DNA of 43,175 bases from Thermoplasmata archaeon (GTDB taxonomy: Archaea > Thermoplasmatota > Thermoplasmata > Thermoplasmatales > Thermoplasmataceae): assembly GCA_021803655.1 (NCBI GenBank), contig JAJZLK010000052.1, positions 1 to 43,175 of the forward strand, read 5' to 3'. The stretch's first letter is position 1; each line of letters opens with the position of its first letter. This document shows positions 7,465 to 14,161 of the stretch, one piece after another. The position numbers were made by a program, and so were the translations under genes. Under the pieces are notes generated by a model that worked only from the letters and a program-made list of their open reading frames with translations, had not been told where the DNA came from and ran no database searches.

Positions 7465-9525
7465 ATGCCAACAGACCCGGTATGTGGAATGTTCGTTCCA
7501 GCCACCACTGACCTCTCTTCTGATGTGGACGGACAGGAATATTTCTTCTGCTCCAAGACCTGCCTCCACAAATTCAGTTCGCCGGAGGAAGAAGCAAAGT
7601 CGTTGAAAAAGAGGCTGATTCTTGGGTGGTCCCTCTCATTACCGGTGATACTGATATCCTACCTGACAGCCACGTTTGCCCTCAAAGATTTCATTCTCCT
7701 CTCACTCACAGTACCGGTTCAGTTTTACTCAGGCTTTGGATTCTATGAAGGAGCCTATCATGCAATCAGAAGCAAATCCGGAAACATGGATCTCCTCATT
7801 TCAATGGGCACTCTCACGGCCTTTATATTTTCCGTGTACGTAACACTGTTCCCTGCAGGTATACCGGGTTCGGCCGTGTATTATGATGCGTCTGCATTCA
7901 TAATAACCTTGATCCTCACAGGCAACTACGTAGAAAATCTGACAAAGGTTAAGGCAAACAGGGCAGCGAACAAGCTCAGGGGAATGATACCGAACGTTAC
8001 CCATTATATTTCCGATGGTGGAGAGGTCCTGGATAAACTCACCGAGGAGATAAGAGTCGGAGATAACATCCTGATAAAACCCGGAGAGATCGTCTCCGTT
8101 GACTGTGTGATTTATGACGGAAGCAGCGAAGTTGACGAGTCTATGCTCACCGGCGAACAGGAACCTGTCCTGCGAGTCGCTGGAAACGAAATTTCTTCGG
8201 GGACAAAGAATCTTAACGGGATTCTCAGGGTAAGAGTCACAAGGACTGGCAAGGACAGCACTGTCAACCAAATATTTGAGCTTATTCAGAGAGCCATCTC
8301 AGGGAGAGCAAAGGTTCAGAGGATTGCTGATGCGTTCTCAGCCGTGTTTGTGCCAATAGTGGTTGTAACGGCACTCGGTGCATCTCTGTTCTGGTATTTT
8401 TACCTCAGTAGCACTGGCTATCCACTTGCGATCGAAATTGCCGTTCTTGCGTTTGTTTCTGTCATTGTCATTGCCTGTCCATGTGCAATTGGACTTGCTG
8501 GTCCGATAACCCTGCTTATTTCATCTGACGTCTCCTCGGAAAACGGCATAATCATCAAGAATTCAAATGCTCTGGAAAGACTTTCCAAAGCTAACAGGGC
8601 AGTCTTCGATAAGACAGGGACCCTCACTGAACCAAACCCAACAGTCACCAGATTCCAGGTGGAAAATGGATATTCGCCGTCAGAAGTTCTGGCGGCTGCT
8701 GCTTCTCTGGAGTCCTCCTCAAACCACCCCATAGCCAGAACAATAGTGGAATACGCCAGTAATGAAAATATTGAACTGAATGATGTTTCGGATGTCAGGG
8801 AAATACCCGGCGTTGGAATAACTGGCAAGGTCGGCAACGATGTCGTCGACATCTCCAGAGGGAAGATGGATGGAGGGTCGGTTGTGTCCATAAGGATCAA
8901 TGGAATCATTGCAGGACACATTTCCCTATCGTACAGGATAAGGAAGAGCACAAGATCCGCACTTGTGGCCCTGAGGCAGATGGGCATGAAAACTTCGATG
9001 GTAACCGGAGATTCGGTGGAAGAAGCGAAGAGGATTGCCGGAGAACTGGGGATCGATGACATCCACGCAGAAATCCTTCCTTCAGAGAAGGCAGAGATAA
9101 TAAAGAGATACCAGATGAATGGAGATTATGTTGTCTTCACCGGAGACGGTATAAACGATACGATTGCTCTTGAAACCGCTGATGTAGGGATAGCTATGGC
9201 TTCCGGAACCGATATTGCAAGGGAAAGCGGCGATATAATCCTCCTGAACAACGATCTGAACAACGTGGCGAATGTTAAGATAATAGGGGAGAAGACCATA
9301 TCAAAGGTGAAGCAGAACATAGGGTGGGCAATCGGATACAACTGTGTCCTGATACCAGTTGCAGGAGGAGTTCTGGTTCCTTTCTTCGGCCTCTCCATTT
9401 ATGGATTCCTTCCCATCCTGGCGGCGCTTGCCATGGGGATGAGTTCCAGTTCAGTGGTCCTGAACTCACTCAGGTTGAGAGGGGAGATAATACGGCTGAT
9501 CTCAGACGCTTCGCATCCTGCATGA
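7465..9525 (+). CDS. copA: Cu+-exporting P1B-type ATPase with N-terminal YHS domain
   Basis: A 686-residue heavy-metal ATPase. Residues 4-40 form a YHS domain (DPVCGMFV, YFFCSKTCLHKF) instead of the usual HMA domain. The metal path motifs are CPC at 338-340, YN at 625-626 and MGMSS at 657-661, the signature of Cu+/Ag+ transporters (P1B-1). Catalytic elements: TGE at 229-231, phosphorylated Asp382 in DKTGT, HP at 421-422 and GDGIND at 560-565. It pumps copper out of the cytoplasm using ATP. The cluster with a TRASH regulator and small YHS protein supports copper, rather than zinc or cadmium, as substrate. Translation is probably coupled to the preceding YHS gene. Confidence 0.93.
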   Translation: MPTDPVCGMFVPATTDLSSDVDGQEYFFCSKTCLHKFSSPEEEAKSLKKRLILGWSLSLPVILISYLTATFALKDFILLSLTVPVQFYSGFGFYEGAYHAIRSKSGNMDLLISMGTLTAFIFSVYVTLFPAGIPGSAVYYDASAFIITLILTGNYVENLTKVKANRAANKLRGMIPNVTHYISDGGEVLDKLTEEIRVGDNILIKPGEIVSVDCVIYDGSSEVDESMLTGEQEPVLRVAGNEISSGTKNLNGILRVRVTRTGKDSTVNQIFELIQRAISGRAKVQRIADAFSAVFVPIVVVTALGASLFWYFYLSSTGYPLAIEIAVLAFVSVIVIACPCAIGLAGPITLLISSDVSSENGIIIKNSNALERLSKANRAVFDKTGTLTEPNPTVTRFQVENGYSPSEVLAAAASLESSSNHPIARTIVEYASNENIELNDVSDVREIPGVGITGKVGNDVVDISRGKMDGGSVVSIRINGIIAGHISLSYRIRKSTRSALVALRQMGMKTSMVTGDSVEEAKRIAGELGIDDIHAEILPSEKAEIIKRYQMNGDYVVFTGDGINDTIALETADVGIAMASGTDIARESGDIILLNNDLNNVANVKIIGEKTISKVKQNIGWAIGYNCVLIPVAGGVLVPFFGLSIYGFLPILAALAMGMSSSSVVLNSLRLRGEIIRLISDASHPA

Positions 9526-9583
9526 TGCAAATGGTCGATTCAGACTATGCCCATCAAGGGGTCCTGTGCAATCCCAAGACGTT

Positions 9584-9600
9584 CCTATAAATACTATATC
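9584..9600 (+). promoter_or_regulatory. Double TATA-like element upstream of the three-repeat protein
   Basis: CTATAAATA and the adjacent ACTATATCC would place transcription starts near 9615-9623, giving a 5' leader of about 70 bases. This is longer than for most genes here. Confidence 0.45.
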
Positions 9601-9622
9601 CTGAGACGCGATATTCTATCCT

Positions 9623-9691
9623 ATGGTTCACTTGAGAATGCAGAAGTTGTGGTTGACTTCCTGTATAGAGACATCACGGAGGAACGAATAA
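9623..9691 (+). other. Possible 22-codon leader ORF
   Basis: An ATG at 9623 lies where the second TATA element would start transcription. It opens a 22-codon frame whose TAA directly abuts the ATG of the next gene. The strong ribosome site GGAGG for that gene lies inside the last codons. The peptide resembles nothing known, so this may be chance. The arrangement would allow translational coupling. Confidence 0.25.
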
Positions 9692-10252
9692 ATGAGCAAC
9701 TCGGGACCGACAAAGAACCAGATAAGCTTCATAATGAAACTCAGGGATTCTTCCCCGGAGCGGAATGAAAAAGCACAGGCGATCCTCAGAAGCGCAGGCA
9801 AGGGCAGGGTTGAAGAACTGAGCGTCCAGGATGCTTCCAAACTGATTGACGAACTCAAGAAGATCAGGGTTGAGAATGAGAAGTCATCGACACATCTGAC
9901 AGGAAAACAGCTCTCTTTCCTACAGACTCTCACAAAGGACGAGAACAGGAAAGTCGAATCAGACAAGTACCTGAAAATGCACAGGAAGGAGGACTTGAAC
10001 TTTCTATCCATAGAGGAGGCTTCGGAGCTGATTGAACTCCTCAAGGATATCAAGGGGGAGGTACCAGGCAATATTTCAGATAAACCAGCTTCACCAAAGC
10101 AGGTCAAATTCATCAAGGGCCTTCAGGAGACAGAGGATAGCATGGAAATTTCGAGGGATTACCTTGCAGATGTCCGGAAGAAGAGCCTGGACGAGCTTAC
10201 GAGCAGGGAAGCCAGCGTCCTCATAGAGAAACTGAAGATTGGAAAACACTAG
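9692..10252 (+). CDS. Protein of three ~60-residue helical repeats with a KQxxFI...EASxLIxxLK pattern
   Basis: A 186-residue, highly charged protein. Three copies of one unit are visible. Each opens with a K-(N/K)-Q-hydrophobic-x-F motif (TKNQISFIMKL; TGKQLSFLQTL; SPKQVKFIKGL). Each closes with an Ala-Ser-rich helix (DASKLIDELKKI; EASELIELLKDI; EASVLIEKLKIG). Linkers are acidic and lysine-rich. Similar KQ...I..L...EA..LI..L units occur as short helical modules in various nucleic-acid-related proteins, but I cannot name a family for this one. There is no signal peptide or TM segment. The start has a good ribosome site (GGAGG, 9-10 bases upstream) and a ~70-base leader. Confidence 0.8.
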   Translation: MSNSGPTKNQISFIMKLRDSSPERNEKAQAILRSAGKGRVEELSVQDASKLIDELKKIRVENEKSSTHLTGKQLSFLQTLTKDENRKVESDKYLKMHRKEDLNFLSIEEASELIELLKDIKGEVPGNISDKPASPKQVKFIKGLQETEDSMEISRDYLADVRKKSLDELTSREASVLIEKLKIGKH

Positions 10253-10307
10253 ATGAAACTGACCTGATCAGAGAATAAGTTGAATGACCGCATGACTGGC
10301 TTCACCG

Positions 10308-11573
10308 TCATCTGGGGCCCACTGTGGTTCCTGAGGGATTTCCGGGCTGTTTCCACCTGAGAAGAATGTTGAATAGGGGAAAGTCGCGTCTTGAGTTGCC
10401 GCCAGCTTCCTCCAGCCTGAGGAAGAGGAAAGAACTAGCAAGCCTTCCAGCGAATACTATGATGTAGGCAATCATGAGGGCAGTCCTAAGAGCATAGGAA
10501 CCAACAAGGAACTGCAGGAGGAATCCTCCAGAAAGTGCACCGAAGAGATAAACAACTCCGTTGAGCCCATTGATTGTTGAGATGTACTGTGCCCTTGATC
10601 TTGCAGGTGAAATATCAAGGAGATATGACGTCATTACCACTGTCTGTATGGCCCCCACGAACCCGCTGTAGATTTCCATGACCAGGAATTCAGGAAGGTT
10701 CTGGAAGAACCCGTACATCAGGGGAATGACGCAAAGCATCATCCTGTTTAGAAAGATCAGCGGCACCCTGTTGAACCTGTCTACGATCCTGCCCATCAGA
10801 TACTGGCCTATCACTGTGATGGAGAGGGATGCCACTGTGAGGTAGGCAATCTGCGTAACGTTGAATTTCATCACGGCCACGATTGTCATTGGAAACATTG
10901 GCCATGCCATTGACCAGAAGTAGGCCTGAACGGTGGTTGCGAAGAAGTAACGGGAGAATGTCCTGTCACTCCTCATTTCCCTGATCGTTTCCTTCATTCC
11001 CGTAATTTTCTGCGCCTTGTTCTTTACTTCCCTCCCCCTGAACAGTAGCACTGTGGAGATCAGGTAGGATGCAGAGGCGGCCATGAACGGTATTGCAAGG
11101 TCATGGATCGCACTTCCTCCAAAGAAGAGACTCATTGCCAGAATTGAAATTATGGTGCCAACCGATGACAGGTTGTTTATCAGTGAGAGAAACCTTCCCC
11201 GTCGCTGCTGATCAACACTGTCAGCTATGAATGCAAACCAGTTGACCGTAATCATTGCTCCAAACAGAGAGATCAGGGAGTAGACGATTATCAGGTTCAC
11301 AGGGTTAGCTACGTAGGGCATCATGAACCAGAGCGCGGCCAGCGAGATGCTCCCCATTATGAGGAATGGCAACCTTCTTCCGACCCTGTCGCTTATCCGT
11401 CCCCACAGGATCTGTCCGCCATTGGAAACGGAGGTGGATGTGGACTGCAGAAAACCCATTTCTGCCGGAGAAGCCCCGAGAAACACCCCGTAAACGCCCA
11501 CGAATGAAGCTGCTGCTGCTGCCCCGGCAGAAATTATAAATGAACGTATGGAAATGAGGAATCTATTATCCAT
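10308..11573 (-). CDS. MFS transporter
   Basis: A 421-residue protein with about 12 hydrophobic segments. The loop between helices 2 and 3 carries the MFS signature (WGRISDRVGRRLPFL), with a weaker copy in the second half (GRIVDRFNRVPLIFL). The N-half/C-half duplication is typical of the superfamily. The substrate cannot be read from sequence; the general look is that of drug/metabolite exporters. The start ATG gives MDNRFLISIRS, with the first helix directly after. Its 3' end converges on the repeat protein, and it diverges from the small Cys-rich gene. No linked metabolic gene hints at a substrate. Confidence 0.88.
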   Translation of the reverse strand: MDNRFLISIRSFIISAGAAAAASFVGVYGVFLGASPAEMGFLQSTSTSVSNGGQILWGRISDRVGRRLPFLIMGSISLAALWFMMPYVANPVNLIIVYSLISLFGAMITVNWFAFIADSVDQQRRGRFLSLINNLSSVGTIISILAMSLFFGGSAIHDLAIPFMAASASYLISTVLLFRGREVKNKAQKITGMKETIREMRSDRTFSRYFFATTVQAYFWSMAWPMFPMTIVAVMKFNVTQIAYLTVASLSITVIGQYLMGRIVDRFNRVPLIFLNRMMLCVIPLMYGFFQNLPEFLVMEIYSGFVGAIQTVVMTSYLLDISPARSRAQYISTINGLNGVVYLFGALSGGFLLQFLVGSYALRTALMIAYIIVFAGRLASSFLFLRLEEAGGNSRRDFPLFNILLRWKQPGNPSGTTVGPR

Positions 11574-11653
11574 CTGGCCCTGTTTTCCTCAGCCGGGATT
11601 GACCTCATGAAGATAATCATTTGCCGTCTTTGTAGTGGCTCAAAACAAATAAT

Positions 11654-11692
11654 CTTTTAAACTGATAACGCATTATTCTCTAAAGGGGGTGA
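11654..11692 (+). promoter_or_regulatory. TATA-like box and ribosome site for the Cys-rich peptide
   Basis: CTTTTAAAC (11654-11662) is followed after ~22 bases by GGGGGTGA (11685-11692), a near-ideal archaeal Shine-Dalgarno sequence 4 bases before a TTG. Together they indicate that the tiny ORF is expressed. Confidence 0.55.
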
Positions 11693-11696
11693 ATTA

Positions 11697-11795
11697 TTGG
11701 AAACGACCGTGAGAAAAGAAGAGAAAAAGCTTGAAGTGGAGGAACAGGGCTGCGGATGCGGATCCCATGCAGATGGGGGATGCGGCTGCTGCTAA
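11697..11795 (+). CDS. 32-residue Cys-rich, metallothionein-like peptide
   Basis: TTG at 11697 opens a 32-codon gene. Residues 1-17 are a charged, helix-forming leader (RKEEKKLEVEEQ). Residues 19-32 are CGCGSHADGGCGCC, with five Cys and one His in 14 residues. The density of CxC/CC pairs suggests soft-metal or iron-sulfur binding (inference). I do not recognise a named family. The reading is supported by a TATA-like box, a strong ribosome site 4 bases upstream and a T-tract directly after the stop, so it looks like a complete one-gene unit. Neighbours are an MFS gene (divergent) and the rubrerythrin/DUF3501 pair (convergent), which would suit a metal or redox role. Confidence 0.6.
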   Translation: METTVRKEEKKLEVEEQGCGCGSHADGGCGCC

Positions 11796-11809
11796 TCCCT
11801 CCTTTTTTT
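11796..11809 (+). terminator. Pyrimidine/T-tract terminator
   Basis: TCCCTCC followed by seven T residues (11803-11809) begins immediately after the stop of the Cys-rich peptide and before the convergent DUF3501 gene. Confidence 0.5.
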
Positions 11810-11813
11810 ATGA

Positions 11814-12377
11814 TTATAACTCCAGTTCCAGTGTTTTCTTGAGTTCATCCGGAATCCTTGCAGATTCTGAGTAGGCAGGATGCCTTGTTTCTATGAAGAT
11901 ATTCTTTGAGGACCTGAATCTGGCAATATTCTCCTGACTGAACCTGAATTTCAGATACTGGAGAGTTGACTCAAGCACGTCAGTGGATCTTCCCTCCTCC
12001 GGGGTTGCCTTCACTTCATTGCCATCAAATATTATGTAAACGTATTTTTCTATGCCTGCAAGTCTTGGCATCTCCCTGGCCAGCTGCTGCGGGTCAGTGA
12101 TCTCGATGAACATGGAAACACTGAGCGTCCCGGGAGCCGGCAGAAGTTCCCCGTAGATATCTATCAGATATCTCACTTCGTCCGGATCGTGTATCTTCTC
12201 GAGAAACACCATTTCGTTGATCTGGTTCAGGACAAGTTCCCTGTTCTCGAAGAGGAAGGTGAATGTCGAAGTTGATACCCTCCTCTTCTTCTCCAGCTGG
12301 GTTGCGTTTCTGTTCTGTGTCTCGCGTTCCCTTGCGTAATTCTCTGGCGTTAGCACTTCGGTTATATCGATTGCCAA
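11814..12377 (-). CDS. DUF3501-family protein
   Basis: A 187-residue soluble protein. It has the features I associate with DUF3501: an Arg/Lys-rich N-terminal segment (QLEKKRRVS), then TFLFENRELVLNQINEMV, an acidic middle with a LIDIYGELLP block, a SVSMFIEI strand and a C-terminal TLQYLKFRF block. Its biochemical function is unknown. In bacteria the family commonly sits beside rubrerythrin and an Fe-S oxidoreductase. Here it follows rubrerythrin by 7 bases on the same strand, so the two form an operon, which supports a peroxide or iron-stress role. No Fe-S oxidoreductase accompanies them here. Confidence 0.8.
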   Translation of the reverse strand: MAIDITEVLTPENYARERETQNRNATQLEKKRRVSTSTFTFLFENRELVLNQINEMVFLEKIHDPDEVRYLIDIYGELLPAPGTLSVSMFIEITDPQQLAREMPRLAGIEKYVYIIFDGNEVKATPEEGRSTDVLESTLQYLKFRFSQENIARFRSSKNIFIETRHPAYSESARIPDELKKTLELEL

Positions 12378-12384
12378 TTTTGAT

Positions 12385-12810
12385 TCACTGCGACTTTATT
12401 TTTGCCAGCGTATCCTCGTACTTCTTTGCGTGTGACTTCTCAGCCTTGGAGAGAATCTCGAACCAGTGGGCAATGTCATCAAAACCTTCTTCCCTTGCAA
12501 CCTTTGCGAAACCAGGGTACATCTGGGTATATTCGTATGTTTCCCCTGCGATTGCCGATTTCAGGTTCTGTTCAGTCGTTCCAATGGGCTCCCCCGTTAC
12601 CGGGTCGCCTGCAACCTTAATGTAGTTCATGTGCCCGAAGGCATGGGCTGTCTCGCCGTCTGCCGTGGACCTGAAGGTTGATGCTATCTCCTGATATCCC
12701 TCTTCGTCCGCCTTCTGGGCAAAGTAGAGGTATCTCCTGTTTGCCTGACTTTCTCCCGCAAATCCTGCCTTAAGATTTTCCAGTGTCTTCGACGCTTTGA
12801 ATTCCGTCAT
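12385..12810 (-). CDS. rbr: Rubrerythrin (diiron domain only)
   Basis: A 141-residue ferritin-like protein. Carboxylate and His ligands of a diiron site are visible: E at about 20 (FAGESQANRRY), ETAHAFGH at about 53-60, GETYEY at about 89-94, and EKSHAKKY near 124-131. The C-terminal rubredoxin domain of classical rubrerythrin is absent, as in short archaeal forms, so an external electron donor is needed. It reduces hydrogen peroxide in the cytoplasm. The ATG at 12810 lies about 25 bases after TCTTATAG, indicating a leaderless transcript. It is followed by DUF3501. Confidence 0.92.
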   Translation of the reverse strand: MTEFKASKTLENLKAGFAGESQANRRYLYFAQKADEEGYQEIASTFRSTADGETAHAFGHMNYIKVAGDPVTGEPIGTTEQNLKSAIAGETYEYTQMYPGFAKVAREEGFDDIAHWFEILSKAEKSHAKKYEDTLAKIKSQ

Positions 12811-12830
12811 ATATGGATAATGAATGTTAC

Positions 12831-12838
12831 CTATAAGA
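12831..12838 (-). promoter_or_regulatory. TATA-like box for rubrerythrin/DUF3501
   Basis: TCTTATAG on the minus strand is centred about 25 bases upstream of the rubrerythrin ATG. Confidence 0.5.
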
Positions 12839-12868
12839 GACTTACCGATATCCAGAATAAAGTAATAA

Positions 12869-14023
12869 TTATTTTAGTTTACACTTCTTCTGCGCAACCA
12901 GGAATATCGCAAGATATGTCGGGACCTTGTTTAACCCGCTTTCAAGCACGAATTCCTTTCCTGCCATTGAGATTTCAATGCGCTGCGGCGCAATCACCTC
13001 CTCCTCTCCTTCCATGAAGACGTCGGGAATCGCAGATTTCAGGGGATCAAATCCCCCAAGTTCATCGATCTGCACCGGGACGACCTCAAGTCCGGTCTTT
13101 CCGTGAAGGCTACCGGGAAACCTGATGAGCCGGTGAACGTCGGTTGTAACAGGCTCGTCTATTTCACAGGCGTTTTTCTCAATGAATATATTGATTAATC
13201 CTTTCAGAAGTTCGTTCTCCTCGGCGCTCAGGTTAATGTGTCTTGAACCCCACATCTCAGCAAGCAATTCAGATCGCTTCCTGAACTTGCTTCCCGCCTT
13301 CACCAGGGCATCCATATTCTTCTGCAGCGTTTTCATGGCCTTTTCTCCAAGTATACCGAGAGCAATGGCTTCCTCCTCTTCTCCGCCAGATTCAAGCCTC
13401 TTCACAAAGTCAGAAAAATACTGGCTGAAACGGACAGTGATCCCGGTTCCGTTCTTCTGTTTCCTCCCCAGTGTTTTGAGGTATTCCTGGTGACCGAATC
13501 CCTCCATCCTGCAGTAGTTGGCAACCTCCCTCCTCATGTCTGATGTCATAGCATATACATCTTCACCGTGGACATGGACATGATAACCTCTCCCTCCGGA
13601 AAAATAAACATGAAGTTTTTCCTTCTGGAAGCCCAGGTCGCCGAGGAGATAGTCGTTTACCAGTCTGACTGTATGTTTCTTCACCTCCTCAAGAATCTCA
13701 TGATATGCCATTCTTTCCGCGTTTTTCAGGTGATCTGCGTCCAGATCGAATATAAGTTCAGCCCCGAGCCACATTTTGTCCTGCATCACCCTTTCCTCTG
13801 GTTTCCTGTAGTAGGCTGTAGAATAGTACAGATGCCTCGGCACGATCTTCCTCACAAACGCTGAGGCATATCTCGCGTCCTGGAAGGAATAGTGCCGAAC
13901 CATGGTCCCAGTGAACGGTATAAATCCAATCTCCCTGGATTGGATTCTGTCCGGCATTATGATCTCTTTCCGGCGATAGTACTTTCTGAACTGATCAGCG
14001 AGGAAACTCTCTTCAGGAATCAA
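12869..14023 (-). CDS. priS: DNA primase small (catalytic) subunit PriS
   Basis: A 384-residue archaeo-eukaryotic primase subunit that makes primers with PriL during replication. The catalytic Asp pair is at 93 and 95 (LIFDLDADH). The nucleotide-binding motif SGGRGYHVHV starts at 142. The third conserved block is DEPVTTDVHRLIRFPGSLHG at 289-308, containing the remaining carboxylate and basic residues. The zinc-binding Cys/His cluster that most PriS proteins carry just after the DxD motif is not apparent: only His residues remain between about 98 and 117, and no Cys. The start is TTG 14023, since no ATG lies upstream in frame. A TATA-like GGTTATACATAG lies just upstream but closer than usual, so the exact start is uncertain. 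Confidence 0.93.
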   Translation of the reverse strand: MIPEESFLADQFRKYYRRKEIIMPDRIQSREIGFIPFTGTMVRHYSFQDARYASAFVRKIVPRHLYYSTAYYRKPEERVMQDKMWLGAELIFDLDADHLKNAERMAYHEILEEVKKHTVRLVNDYLLGDLGFQKEKLHVYFSGGRGYHVHVHGEDVYAMTSDMRREVANYCRMEGFGHQEYLKTLGRKQKNGTGITVRFSQYFSDFVKRLESGGEEEEAIALGILGEKAMKTLQKNMDALVKAGSKFRKRSELLAEMWGSRHINLSAEENELLKGLINIFIEKNACEIDEPVTTDVHRLIRFPGSLHGKTGLEVVPVQIDELGGFDPLKSAIPDVFMEGEEEVIAPQRIEISMAGKEFVLESGLNKVPTYLAIFLVAQKKCKLK

Positions 14024-14161
14024 TCTTATACGCTATGTATAACCCAGGGCACAACAAAATAATTGTGGCTGGCATCCGTCTTGCAGCGGTTGATGGATAC
14101 GCCAGTTTTCCGGGCTTGAACTAGTAATAATTCATTAATAAGAATTTATATTACCCACTGA

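Noticed and set aside
9547-9768. Plus-strand ORF of 73 codons before and into the repeat-protein gene
   Set aside because: It overlaps the start of the three-repeat protein in another frame and would begin upstream of the predicted promoter. Some text (VVVDFLYRDITEERINEQLG) looks protein-like but has no start codon downstream of the TATA elements.
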